Under the pieces are notes generated by a model. That model ran no database searches and had not been told where the DNA came from. It saw only the letters and a list, made by a program, of their open reading frames with translations. Shown here piece after piece: positions 25,009-35,359 of a stretch of 64,000 nt of DNA (position 1 is the first letter of the stretch; every line of letters begins with the position of its first letter). The stretch is from contig BLAL01000191.1 of assembly GCA_015698045.1 (NCBI GenBank), forward strand, positions 1,169,559 through 1,233,558, read 5' to 3'. Both the position numbers and the translations under genes were made by a program. Source of the stretch: Rhizophagus clarus. Lineage: Eukaryota > Glomeromycota > Glomeromycetes > Glomerales > Glomeraceae.

Positions 25009-25246
25009 TAAACTTTTCAGGTATTCTTAGCTGAAACTGCGACACCTCCGCTGGAATACTTGCAATATTATTTATGAGTGCATATATTTTTCGCTTGCAG
25101 TAATACCGGCTAACTTCAATTCCTATAATCGATCTTCTGGCCTCCGATCCCAAGAGATCATCCTCCGATCATATAGCCTGGCCTCAGATATACCCAGAGA
25201 TAATCATTAGTATTTTGCATATCAAAGTTTACGATCAGCCGAAAAT

Positions 25247-25537
25247 ATGCAGATTTTAAACATAGTCTTTATTGCTGAACTACGCGACATAGTTTCTCAG
25301 TACATAGGCTTCGAACCAAATGAAATTCGCCTCCCGATCACAGAAGAGGATAGGTGGCTATTTAGTAAGATAATAGCAGATTAGGAAGGAATGGCAGATA
25401 TCGTAATGGGTGACTATCAATTTTTACAACGTTATGGGCATAATGGTAAGGGAGGTGAGTTCATTCATATTGGATGGTTACTAGCATGTACGGTGGCCCA
25501 AACTAAAAAAGTCTTAATAAATCCGCCCAAGCGCTAA
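25247..25537 (+). pseudogene. Small unknown protein (97 codons) with one TAG
   Basis: Follows the polymerase by ~240 bp on the same strand. One frame from ATG 25,247 to TAA 25,537, interrupted by a single TAG at 25,382-25,384. Codon composition on both sides of the TAG looks coding. No family recognised; the C-terminal part has a short hydrophobic patch (GWLLACTV). The ~240 bp upstream (25,009-25,246) holds nothing recognisable. Confidence 0.45.
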
Positions 25538-25602
25538 GCCGAAAGAGATTTATCAAAAAAAAAGTATTAGCCCGCATTCAAAAAAGATTTGAAGAAGTCC
25601 CA

Positions 25603-26657
25603 CTAGCGCCAGTACTTACACAGTAGATGATTAGGTATTATACCCGGCCTATCTTCGTATTTTTCATGAGAGAAATATCGGTCGCTTTTTTTCCACGAAT
25701 TCCACCATTTCCTAGCCATGAACCATATAATCGCAATAAGTACTAGGGTAAGTATAGAATATATTAATATGGGTGACATCAAGGAGCTCGCAATGATAGG
25801 AGCGGTCGCTGGTAAAGATACCACTTCTGCGCCACCTACAGAAATTATTTGAGACGAAGGATTAAGAGTAGATAGTTGTGATGAATTATTCATAGGCAGG
25901 AGTGGAGTATCCACTTCATTATGCGAAGCGCCTCTTGGCTCTTTCTTTAACGCTAACTGGTCCTTAAGGGATCTATTTGCCTCCCTTAATTCTGATTGTG
26001 CTGAATACAAATCATCTATTTCCCATTTGTATACACTATCTGACGACTCTTTCCCTTTTTCCATACATTCTATTTCATATTCTTTTGAATTAAGGTCCTC
26101 CTTTACCCGTTCTAATTCAAGCCTGAGAGAATCGATCACTTTGGGGTCATTTTGGGTCAGATCCTCTATTGTTTCTCCCACCGAATTATGGAATAACGGA
26201 TCAGGTTTCAAGTCCTCTAATTTACCTTCCAATTCACGTACCTTAACTTCAAGAGAGATAATCTTGATCTTGTCAGCAAACGAAGCTTTCTGGGCCAAAG
26301 TTCCCTTTCTCTTCAATGTTTTAATCTGTGATTTGAGCGATTTGACTTCAGCAGAATATTTGGCTTCGAGCCCACGTTAACTCTCAGAATGAGACTTCCG
26401 TTCAGAAATAAGTTGGGATCTAACCTTAGTAGTGGACGCAATTAATTGGCTAGCTTTATTTTCAAACTCCTTTTCTTGCTCATTGTACTTATCTACCAGC
26501 TTTTCGCTGAGATCATTAATCTCAGAGTTAAATTCGGTAACAGATCTTATTTTTTTTCGAGCTCTTGCTCATATACACTACCCAGCCGATGACCGGGTTT
26601 TTTATAAGAACCACCCTCTCTATCTTTTATATTATTCAATGTATGCACATTGGACAT
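25603..26657 (-). pseudogene. Coiled-coil protein with C-terminal membrane anchor
   Basis: Minus strand. The intact-looking part (26,316-25,603) encodes a long Glu/Lys/Leu coiled coil, a linker and one transmembrane helix (LIYSILTLVLIAIIWFMA) followed by a basic Trp-rich segment. Open frame of the same coiled-coil character extends upstream to ATG 26,657 but needs a -1 shift at an eight-A run (~26,551-26,558, immediately before a TAA) and crosses a TAA at 26,377-26,379. A membrane-anchored coiled-coil protein could be a virion or nuclear-envelope factor; that is speculation. No family recognised. Confidence 0.55.
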
Positions 26658-26912
26658 AATATTAGCATGGTTATATATTAGAAAAAAAAAATGTACGAAT
26701 TTATTTCCGAAATAATAAACTTATCCTATACAATCAGAATAATACAATCTTTCTAAATATCCTATTTATCCCATATATCCTATATGTCTGGAATAATATC
26801 TTCCTATATATCCTGTATATCCTATATTTTCGAAATAATACATACTTTCTATATATCCTATTAAATAAATTATTTCGGAGTATTATATTAGATATAAAAA
26901 AATATTGCTACC
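26658..26912. promoter_or_regulatory. AT-rich divergent promoter region
   Basis: 255 bp between the divergent coiled-coil and HTH genes, with repeated TATATCCTATAT/ATATATCC motifs (~26,755-26,865). It probably carries both promoters; no specific element is proven. Confidence 0.4.
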
Positions 26913-27449
26913 ATGCTCAGACAACGCATGAGATGTGACGCCCCTCCTTTTTCACCAGCCGATTATGATCATATTATGCAATGTGCTGAAAAAAAGCCTA
27001 GAGATAAAGTTTTAAAGGATTTAACGGATAAATATCACACATCACAAAAACGTATTTATCAGATCTGGAGAGGTGAAGAAAAAAATAGGGTTGCGTGGAA
27101 TCAACCAATTCATATGTCAACAGCTTCTCCTGGAGGGACTGCTTCGCTTTCTAATATAAATGTTGTGGGCGGGCAGACCGAGTCAGAGATCCAAGACGTT
27201 TCTCCATTTACAGAACTGGAAAAACAAATACGTGATGCTAAGATAGAGCCTAGCAAATCTATTGATTCAGTTTTGGAAGAAGGTGGGAAGGCAAAAAAGG
27301 CCGGAGGGAAGAAATCAAAGTCCAAGGATGGGATACCACCGCTAATACCATCTCCTATCCAGTCTCAACCAATTCCCACGTCGCATGAGAAGATAGTTGA
27401 AAGAAACGTAAAAAATATAGCAAATATGAAGAATATATTAGAAAAATAA
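26913..27449 (+). CDS. Helix-turn-helix protein with basic Ala/Gly/Lys tail
   Basis: 178 residues, uninterrupted. Residues ~12-50 (PADYDHIMQC...VLKDLTDKYHTSQKRIYQIWRG) have the pattern of a helix-turn-helix of the transposase/resolvase type: two helices, a turn at YHTS, then a recognition helix ending in IW. The middle is Ser/Gly/Thr-rich, followed by GGKAKKAGGKKSKSKDG, a histone-like basic stretch, and a short helix at the end. Probable DNA-binding protein of the element. Converges with the protease gene (18-bp gap), so both share a terminator region. Confidence 0.6.
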   Translation: MLRQRMRCDAPPFSPADYDHIMQCAEKKPRDKVLKDLTDKYHTSQKRIYQIWRGEEKNRVAWNQPIHMSTASPGGTASLSNINVVGGQTESEIQDVSPFTELEKQIRDAKIEPSKSIDSVLEEGGKAKKAGGKKSKSKDGIPPLIPSPIQSQPIPTSHEKIVERNVKNIANMKNILEK

Positions 27450-27466
27450 CTCGCCTATTCTCTGCC

Positions 27467-28402
27467 TTAAGCGCCTTCGGTAAGAAGTTCATCATAGCGC
27501 GCCTGTAATCTTTCACAATACTCATTGATTTCTGCATTATACTTAAGAGTGCTATATAGCATTTTTTCAAGTTCCTTATAACTCACTTTTTTTTTTAATG
27601 CGCCATCCTCACTTAAGTCCTGAGAAATCTTGTCCGGAGCTGGCAGATCATCACATTCGGGAGTAGTCCTCATACAATTCACCTCGAGCTTGTTCTTGAC
27701 CTTATGCATAGTGATAGGAATAATATAATCTTTTCCATTCAGAGAGATCTTTAGCTCGTTGGTATCCCAATCCATTGCGCATTTATATTTTTTCAAGAGT
27801 TGGTTAGAAAATATTAGGGTTGGCTTATGATAATCTACAACTATAAAATCTTCGTAAATAGTAAGCCCCAGAGCTAAAGTAATTGGTAAATTTTGGACAA
27901 TACCAATAGATTCAATAGGGACAGTAGCGACACTGCTAAGGTCGTGTTTTTCAGATTCATCTATTTTAGCGTTAACACGAACAACAATATTCTTTGTTAT
28001 AATCGGAGGCTCCGCCCCGGAGTCAAGAGTCATGGCTGGAATCTTTAAGCTTTTGATTTTGCACTTTACAGTAGCAACACTCGTTTTCGGCTCCTTCTTC
28101 TTGACGAAATCGATCTCCATAGGACCATCTAAAGACTCCTCTTCTTGACTAGACTCATCCGAAAATAAATCATTGGAAGATGCCGATGTGTCATTTTGAC
28201 CGGAGGCACGCTCCATAGGAGCTACTATCTGTTTGGACGTAATGAGACTGGAATCTTGGAAAAAATGTGGGGGGAAAATTAGTTTAAGCTCACTATGAAG
28301 GACTTTACGAATAATCTCCTCTAGTGGTATTTCTCTCAGCTTGGCACTAGAGATCTCTTTAGAGGATAATTTCTCGGATTCACTCTCCTTCTTTACTTTT
28401 TT
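27467..28402 (-). CDS. pro: Retropepsin-like aspartic protease, -1 frame relative to Gag
   Basis: Open frame from the end of Gag (28,402) to 27,467, ~311 codons. The catalytic motif DSGAEPPII sits in a typical hydrophobic context (IPAMTLDSGA), and a later FIVVDYHKPTLIFSNQLL segment fits the retropepsin beta structure. The frame is open for ~60 codons upstream of its first ATG (28,216) and overlaps the Gag stop, so it is best explained as a Gag-Pro fusion made by -1 ribosomal frameshifting; independent initiation at 28,216 would still include the active site. It would cleave the Gag precursor. This gene carries no premature stop. Confidence 0.75.
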   Translation of the reverse strand, partial: KKVKKESESEKLSSKEISSAKLREIPLEEIIRKVLHSELKLIFPPHFFQDSSLITSKQIVAPMERASGQNDTSASSNDLFSDESSQEEESLDGPMEIDFVKKKEPKTSVATVKCKIKSLKIPAMTLDSGAEPPIITKNIVVRVNAKIDESEKHDLSSVATVPIESIGIVQNLPITLALGLTIYEDFIVVDYHKPTLIFSNQLLKKYKCAMDWDTNELKISLNGKDYIIPITMHKVKNKLEVNCMRTTPECDDLPAPDKISQDLSEDGALKKKVSYKELEKMLYSTLKYNAEINEYCERLQARYDELLTEGA

Positions 28403-30843
28403 TTTGACTTAGATATATGAACATCAAGACCGTCGGCAGAATTAGAAGAATCAGAAGAACTTGTATCAGAATCGGAACTATCGCTAGAAGAAGTATTGTT
28501 TGAAGAAGAATCTGGTTCTATAGCGAGATTGATCCTACCTTTCTTTGACTTTTTGCTTTTCTTTTTCTTCTTTCGAGGGCACTTACGGGAAGTGTGTCCA
28601 AATCTACCGCACTTAGTACATTTCTTAACAGCAGATTTGATAGCATTTATTATGGCACTATTCAGTGTCATGCCGGCCATACTATCAGTAATATCATCCA
28701 CAGGATCATCCCCAGAATCATAATAATAATCATCTTTGGCTTCTCTTGCTATATCTTTCAAAAAACGTATAACAGCACGATCTTCTGCTTTCTTATCGAC
28801 TGATTTTTTACTATTTTCCAGAGTTTTAGACGCTCGAGTCAAAGTCTCTTGAAAGGATTTAGCTAAGGCCTGTAAATCAGCCTTAGTGATATTTTCCTGA
28901 CTAGAAGAAGATAACGGTGATTGATTTGGCGCCAATTGTTGTAACGCCTGGATCCTACTATTTACAATCCTATCAACATCTTCTGTAGTGATACTCTGAT
29001 GGGAAGGTACTTTTAGCTTTGTTTTAGAAACTGGCTGGTTATAAATATCTTCACCCAAAAGCAAATTATTTCTTTCTGTTTCAATCTCTTCCAATATTTC
29101 AATCAATTCATCATTTAAAGGTCTGTTTAAACCCAGTCGCTTCATTTCCAACTTGTTTTCGGGAGACAAACCACGTATAAATTGTATTCTTTTTTCACGA
29201 TCAGATATTCGAGCCCAGCTAGCATATTTATTTATCTTTCTATAGTAATTTCTAACTGAATCAGATCCTTGAGTCAGGGTACCAAAGATCAACTCCTGTT
29301 GCTCTCGAACAACTGTAGGATAATTCCTTTTAAACCAATAGATGACCTGACTAATATTGATATCAGGAAGAACTATATGGTTATTATTATTTAAAACTCC
29401 ATTCGGTGCATTAGTTGCTGTACCAGCGTCTACAGGACACCCCCCAGCAAGAGACCAATCCTCATCCGTATGAACATTATGTGCTGGGATAACTGTAGCG
29501 CCAGTAGCTCCAGCCGGCAATCCTGGTGGTGGAGTACCATCAGGCACATTAATTATGGCGGCCGTTATGTTAGCATTATTTAGGGCCACTACGCCGGCCA
29601 TATTTGCTAAAGCATTCCCACATCTTACATGATTCAATCGCCATTTTTTACCTTTAAGCTTATCTTCAGTCCAACGTGATGCCTCATCTGTCAAGCAGGA
29701 CCAGAATAGCTCTAAAGCTCTCTGTTTGCCAGCTGGATTACCAGTAGCAATGTTGGCCGCCGTAAGATAGAGTCTGTAGTCTTTTACGAATTCATCTATA
29801 TTTTCATCCGCTCTACCTGAGAATCTTTTTGGTGCATATCCTGCCATCCCTAAATGTGAAAGATTGTTTTGTAATGCGAATATTTGTCCCTGCAAAATTA
29901 AATTATTCTGGCGTTCTGCTTGGGTCTTATTTTTCCATTTCTCATATCGCTCATAGAGCCTGTCCCGATTATACTCTAATAAAGCCACATCCCCTCTGCT
30001 TCGCTGTAGGTGATGAGCATTTCGCTGATATAGTAATTGTAAGGCAAATTTTTCTTGTACAAGTGTACCTATACGGGTTTGCTTTCTTGTCATCCTATCT
30101 AACAATCTGTTAACCTGATTTTGGCCATTAGTTCACAACTGATGAAGGTCAGCAATAACCGTTTGTTCTACCCCTTCAGCATTTTGTCTTCGTATAATTT
30201 CATTATCCTGCTCAGCTTCTGCATCATATCGCCTCCGTTGCTCATTTATCAAGTCTCGTTGTAAATCAGCATATTTTCGGCGAATTTGTCTTGTCGACCT
30301 TTTAACTTGATTCGCCAAGATTGCTCTAGTTGTTGTTGCATTATCTACAAATCCATCTATGGCATTCATTAGCTCTATTATTGTGGCCATATTTTCATCT
30401 GAATTATATAAATCTGGAGAATTCCCTCGCTCTGGAGAATTTTTCCGTGATGAGATGTTCTTGATCCGACATCTCAATTTCTCCACCTGCTCTTCGGATT
30501 CTACTATCTGTTTTTCTAAAGAAGAGATATATTTTTCCCTATCTCGTATATCCTTCCTTGCTTGATATAGCTGATTCTTTAGGCTGGAGATTTCGGACTT
30601 TAGCTCTTTTATCTCTTCTTCTGAAGCATTCTCAAGACGCTCTATTTCCCTACTGAGATCGTAAATTTCTTGCTCACATCGGGAATAATCCCGCTCCAGC
30701 TCTCTGATCCTTCTTTCATTTTGGCGATTATTATCAACTTCTATTTGCAATTCACTATGGAGATGATAGTTCTCCTCCTCCAGCTCAGCTTTATATTCTT
30801 CACATGCTCTTCTCTGCCTTGGATGAGGCCTCCGAAATGCCAT
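28393..30843 (-). pseudogene. gag: Gag-like capsid/nucleocapsid protein with one TGA
   Basis: One frame of ~816 codons from ATG 30,843 to TAA 28,393, broken by a single TGA at 30,133-30,135. N-terminus: ~230 residues of strong coiled coil. Middle: retrotransposon Gag signature, KRFSGRADENIDEFVKDYRL, then LFWSCLTDEASRW and, further on, the second half with VRNYYRKINKYA and IQFIRGL, as in Ty3/Gypsy Gag. C-terminus: one CCHC zinc knuckle (CTKCGRFGHTSRKC) followed by a very basic and then Ser/Asp-rich tail. A long Asn/Gly/Ala-rich insert separates the two Gag halves. It should assemble a shell and bind nucleic acid. It diverges from the integrase with only 29 bp between start codons. Confidence 0.82.
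28396..28402 (-). promoter_or_regulatory. Putative -1 ribosomal frameshift slippery site
   Basis: On the minus strand the Gag frame reads TCA AAA AAA AAG TAA, giving the canonical heptamer A_AAA_AAG directly before the stop (with A_AAA_AAA overlapping it). Slipping back one base enters the protease frame, which is open for the next 310 codons. Confidence 0.65.
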
Positions 30844-30872
30844 TCTTTTTTGTGATTATAAAAGAGAATTGA
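30844..30872. promoter_or_regulatory. 29-bp divergent gap between gag and integrase
   Basis: Only 29 bp separate the two ATGs (minus 30,843, plus 30,873). Core promoters must overlap the opposite coding region, or transcription starts lie within it. Confidence 0.4.
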
Positions 30873-32531
30873 ATGAGCCAACCTCAAATTTTGATAGATC
30901 CCGATGAGGCTCAGAGAATTGAAAGAAATATTATATTACATGAAATATATTATCACCCAACTGGCTATCATTCCAACCCTAAATCTTTGAGAGATGCATG
31001 TAAAAAAGAGGGGCACCGATTCCGCCTAAGTGAATGCAAAGATTTTTTAGAAAATCAAGAGTCATACCAGACTAATAAAACCTCTCCAAAATACATCCCT
31101 AGAGTCAGCTATGGGCGGATAACACGCCCCAACTGTGTACACCAGTGCGATATACTATTTCTCACTCATGATTACTTTATAGGTAAAAAATATAAAGCAG
31201 TACTTAACATTATAGACTGCGCTTCCCGATATAAAGCTTCTGTTCCGCTTACATCTAAGAATAGTTCAGAAGTTGCTAGAGCATTTAGGAAGGTATATGG
31301 TGCTCAAAATAATCCATTGACCTGGCCAAAGCTTCTACAATGTGATGGAGGTCGTGAATTTATGGGTGAAACCTCCAGATTATTGCAAGAGCATAATGTC
31401 ACAATTCGAGTGGTCGGTCCATATTCCCATCGAGGTCTTGCATTTGTGGAGCGTTTCAATAAGACTCTCTCAAAAATTCTATATAAGATCCAGTATGCTG
31501 TTGAATCAATATCTTCTGATCCTAAATTAATAAGAGCATGGGTTAGGTATTTACCGGAAGCTATTGATTATCTGAATAATTATCCTACACGCCTTATTCG
31601 AGAACTGGGATCAAAAAAGTGGGGACTTGAACCAGTGAAAGCCATTGCTTTAGAGCGAGTCGAATCTAGACCATCTACAAAGTATAAGCGCCCAGTTGGT
31701 AAAGATGAAATAGCATTAAAGAAAGGAGATACTGTCCGCTATCTTCTTGCTAATGCGGAATGGGAAGGGGGTATGGAAGCAGTGCGTAGAAGCACTGATC
31801 CCACCTTTAGTCCAAGCCTTCATAAAATTCGAAAAGTTGTTGTCATAAAGAATGAACCAGTATTATATTATCTTGGAAGTGATGATGATGAATATCCTCC
31901 ATCTCGTGGGTTCGTACGAGAAGAACTTATGTTAATAGCCGATCCAGAGAAAGTTGGGCGCCCACCCCAAAGTATATTATCCATACATATTGCATATGTT
32001 TCTCCTATCAATAACAAGATAGCTCAGGCTGAAGAATATGCCAAGAAGCGTGGTGGTCAATGCCTTGGAAAGATCGGGCGAATAAATGGTCATGATATTT
32101 ATCTTTAGTCTTGTGAGAATGGTGTACATCAGTGGGAATATCCACTAAAATATATCATGAAAAAATTCGAGTGGTGTCCTCTATGTCACCATACTAGCGA
32201 AAGAACTGTACGATATATTTTTGAGGATCTGCTAGGCAAAAAATTCCCACCACGTAGGCCAAATTTTTTGGATGGACTACACTTGGATGGATATAATGAG
32301 GAATTGCGTCTTGCATTCGAATACCAGGGTCCTCAACACTATCACCACAATAGCTTCTACCACCGGGATAATGAAAATCTAAAATCACAAAATATGCGTG
32401 ATCAGAAGAAGCGGGATATATGCAAGGATCAAGGTATATGCCTTATTGAAGTACCTCATACAGCGGATTTATATCCGTATATTAGACATACTCTAATCGA
32501 GAAAGGGTTCTTGAATAGTTCTTCCAGTTAG
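30873..32531 (+). pseudogene. int: rve (DDE) integrase fused to zinc-ribbon/nuclease domain, one TAG
   Basis: The N-terminal part has the rve core: first Asp in [13 protein letters not shown], second Asp in [12 protein letters not shown], and Glu in [11 protein letters not shown], spaced as in retroviral/Polinton integrases, followed by a chromatin-binding-like C-terminal region. After ~410 codons there is one in-frame TAG (32,106-32,108). The frame continues into a zinc-ribbon (ending WCPLCHH) and a small nuclease-like domain ([11 protein letters not shown]...[19 protein letters not shown]). The TAG falls exactly where the homologous zinc ribbons of the next gene have Trp, so a TGG-to-TAG change is the simplest explanation. 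The ribbon-nuclease tail is unusual for an integrase. Confidence 0.88.
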
Positions 32532-32614
32532 ATCAGAGAGTATTATTTTCTTGGCATTTTCCAGTCCTGCAAATTTGTAAGATTATTTTAGAATATCATT
32601 AGTAATACTTTGAC

Positions 32615-32899
32615 ATGAAAATAAAGAAACTTGAGCCAGTTGATAGGCTTGTATACCATATTAACGAGATTAAAGATGCCCAAAGATTTAATGGACATTC
32701 GTCTGTTCCCCAATGGCCTTTCACTTTACTAATTTGTGGCCGTACTAATTCAGGAAAGACTAATGAGGTTCTCAATCTCATGCTTGGAAATAAGCTTTAT
32801 CGAATGCTTAATGGGAAGAAAGGAGGGACACGTTATATCAAGAATGATGATTTGCTCCTGATCGGCCACAATCTTAATTTAAAGAAAAAATATAATTAA
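32615..32899 (+). pseudogene. A32-like packaging ATPase, N-terminal fragment
   Basis: 94 codons aligning with the first ~100 residues of the full-length ATPase at 34,604: Walker [11 protein letters not shown], then [18 protein letters not shown] and LLLIGHN. Coding similarity stops near codon 90, after which the frame ends in AT-rich sequence. The missing C-terminal half is found at ~39,615-40,074, resuming at nearly the same alignment position, so a 6.7-kb segment probably split this gene. Confidence 0.75.
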
Positions 32900-32906
32900 G
32901 AAAACA

Positions 32907-34523
32907 ATGTCACCTAAATTATCTTTAGAAATTGCTTGTAATATTGCTATAGAACGAGGAGGTCTGTGCCTTTCAGATAAGTATATTAATGATCAATCAC
33001 CTTTATTATGGCGTTGTGCTATGGAACATAAATGGTTTGCCCGTCTTGCTAATATAAAACGTAAAAACTCATGGTGTCCACAGTGTGCCCCTAATTGCCA
33101 TCAATCGATTGAAGAGGCCAAACGAATCGCACATGATAGAAACGGTGACTGTCTTTCTAAAAAGTATATAAACAACAATTCACCATTATTATGGCGCTGT
33201 GCTATAGGTCATGAATGGTATTCTCCTTTTGCTAGCATAAAAAATAGTGGCACATGGTGCCCACACTGTCAATTCAATCGACGTCTTACACTTGAGGATG
33301 CTAAACAAATTGCTATTAGTAGGGGTGGTGAATGTCTTTCTGAAAACTTTGATAATAGTAAATCAATTTTACTATGGCACTGTGGAAAAGGTCATGAATG
33401 GTATGCCAGATTCCATAGTATTAAAAATCTTAATTCATGGTGCCCCTATTGTGCGGGACACAGGATCACTCTTGAAGATGTTAAGCAAATTGCTATCGAT
33501 AAAGGCGGAGAGTGTCTTTCCCAAGAATATATTAATAGTTATACCCCTTTAATCTGGAAATGTAATAAAGGCCATGAATGGTCTGCAAAACTTCATGGAA
33601 TTAAAAATCTTAATACATGGTGCCCAAAGTGCGCAGGCAATAAACGGCTTACCCTTGAAGAAGCTAATCAGATCGCGTCTATAAAAAATGGTAGGTGTTT
33701 ATCTGAAAAATATCTCAATGGTCGTCAGAATTTATTATGGCAATGTTCTATAGGTCATAAATGGCTCGCAAGTCTTGAACGTGTAAAAAATAAAAATTCA
33801 TGGTGTCCTGAATGCAATCGTCATAGTATTGAGACAGCAAAGTCTCTGGCACGTACCAGAAATGGAGATTGCCTATCTTCAAATTATGTGAATAATAAAA
33901 CACCTTTACAGTGGAAATGTGAGAATGGGCATATATGGACTACGAATTTAAATAAAATAAAAGACTATCACCAATGGTGTCCTACCTGTGGTGGACGAAA
34001 TCGGACTATTTCTGATATGAAAATTCTAGCACAAAAAAATAATGGAGACTGTCTTTCAGAACGATATTACGATGCACATACAAAGCTTCTTTGGCGTTGC
34101 GAAAAATCTCACATATGGGAAGCCCCTCCAAAGACTATTTTAAGAGGAGGTTGGTGCTCACTGTGTTCATATTTTAAGCGTGAGAATTTATGCCGTGAGA
34201 TCATATCAAAATATTTAGGACCACCCTCAAAAAATCGTAAACCCGATTTTCTAAAAACATTAGAACATCCGAGAGGATTGGAACTTGATATTCCTTATTA
34301 CCACTATGGTTTTGCAATCGAAGTGCAGGGAGAACAACATGAAAAATATATAAAATTCTTTCATAGAGATGATCCCAATAATTTTATCAGACAGCAAGAA
34401 CGGGATCAACTCAAGAAAGAATTATGTGAAGAAAATCAGATTGTCCTAAGGTATGTCTGGTATTATGAAGACCCACACATAGTTATTCCAGAGCATCTCC
34501 GGGAACTAGGCCTTATAGAATAA
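32907..34523 (+). CDS. Seven zinc-ribbon repeats plus C-terminal endonuclease-like domain
   Basis: 538 residues without interruption. Seven ~62-residue repeats each follow A..I(A)...GG.CLS..Y.N...LLW.C..GH.W.......I....WCP.C, i.e. four metal ligands per repeat in a treble-clef/zinc-ribbon arrangement. The last ~110 residues form a Vsr/DUF559-like nuclease core: GLELDIPYYHYGFAIEVQGEQH (ELD...EvQ, a PD-(D/E)xK-like pattern) and QERDQLKKELCEENQIVLRYV. Similar proteins occur in large DNA viruses and in fungi with many mobile elements. Likely a DNA-binding, DNA-cutting protein; a homing-type role is possible. The integrase C-terminus carries one repeat plus the same nuclease type. Confidence 0.8.
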   Translation: MSPKLSLEIACNIAIERGGLCLSDKYINDQSPLLWRCAMEHKWFARLANIKRKNSWCPQCAPNCHQSIEEAKRIAHDRNGDCLSKKYINNNSPLLWRCAIGHEWYSPFASIKNSGTWCPHCQFNRRLTLEDAKQIAISRGGECLSENFDNSKSILLWHCGKGHEWYARFHSIKNLNSWCPYCAGHRITLEDVKQIAIDKGGECLSQEYINSYTPLIWKCNKGHEWSAKLHGIKNLNTWCPKCAGNKRLTLEEANQIASIKNGRCLSEKYLNGRQNLLWQCSIGHKWLASLERVKNKNSWCPECNRHSIETAKSLARTRNGDCLSSNYVNNKTPLQWKCENGHIWTTNLNKIKDYHQWCPTCGGRNRTISDMKILAQKNNGDCLSERYYDAHTKLLWRCEKSHIWEAPPKTILRGGWCSLCSYFKRENLCREIISKYLGPPSKNRKPDFLKTLEHPRGLELDIPYYHYGFAIEVQGEQHEKYIKFFHRDDPNNFIRQQERDQLKKELCEENQIVLRYVWYYEDPHIVIPEHLRELGLIE

Positions 34524-34603
34524 AGACGAAACTTTAAATGCTTGTATTTCATTAAATCCTTATTTTTTCATATAATAATTTAGTATTACTTGGTTTAATT
34601 AGA

Positions 34604-35359
34604 ATGAAAGAGAAGAGTATGCCTATATACGTATACGCCATTGATGAGATACCCAAAGAATCTTTGAAGCATATGAAATCTAACAGATTCGCACCTGACT
34701 GGCCTTTTCGCCTCCTGGTCTGTGGAGGGTCTCATAGCGGTAAAACGAATATGGTTGTAAATCTTATGCTCGGTAATAAACTTCAGCGCATGTTTAACGG
34801 AAAAAAAGGGGAGCGGTATATTAAGAATGATAACCTTATATTAGTAGGAAAGCACACTGAGCCGAAGTGGCAAATAGTACAAACTAGCTTTCAGATCTTT
34901 GCGAATAGCCAAAAACCATATCGAGAGGATGTCACATTTAAAAGAATAACGCCTGATAGGATTCCTGATATAACTAAATTCTCCCCAGGTCAAAGTACAG
35001 TTGTTGTATTCGAAGATCTTTGTGCTGAATCAAAAAAGACTCAGGAACGCATCATCCCTTATTTCATTAGTGGACGGCATCAAAATATCTCACCAATATA
35101 TGTGACCCAAAAATATCAAGCCGTGCCAAAGATAATTCGTGAAAATCTGAGCCATCTAGTTATGTTCCGAGGAAGTGGATCTCGAGAAGACATATGCAGA
35201 ATTGTGCGTCAATATACGGATGATCCAAAAAAAGCATCCAAGATTATTGACAAACATTTGCGAGATCGGGATTTTGTGGTCTTCGATTTTACTAAGGCAA
35301 CTGATGATCCTCTCGCAATTAGGTTAGGATGGGACACGTCCTTAAAATTAGACGAGTAA
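34604..35359 (+). CDS. A32-like (FtsK/HerA) DNA-packaging ATPase, intact
   Basis: 251 residues, full length for the family, no stops. Walker A CGGSHSGKTNM (~residue 42), Walker B TVVVFEDLCAE (~130-140), then PYFISGRHQNISPIYVTQKY and VRQYTDD in the expected order. In Polintons, virophages and NCLDVs this ATPase pumps DNA into capsids. Partial copies at 32,615-32,899 and ~39,615-40,074 show the same motifs but are more divergent, so they represent a second gene, not a tandem duplicate of this one. Confidence 0.88.
   Translation: MKEKSMPIYVYAIDEIPKESLKHMKSNRFAPDWPFRLLVCGGSHSGKTNMVVNLMLGNKLQRMFNGKKGERYIKNDNLILVGKHTEPKWQIVQTSFQIFANSQKPYREDVTFKRITPDRIPDITKFSPGQSTVVVFEDLCAESKKTQERIIPYFISGRHQNISPIYVTQKYQAVPKIIRENLSHLVMFRGSGSREDICRIVRQYTDDPKKASKIIDKHLRDRDFVVFDFTKATDDPLAIRLGWDTSLKLDE

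Noticed and set aside
27467-32531. A nested LTR retrotransposon supplying gag, pro and integrase
   Set aside because: No LTR pair, no reverse transcriptase or RNase H, and integrase is divergent from gag-pro.
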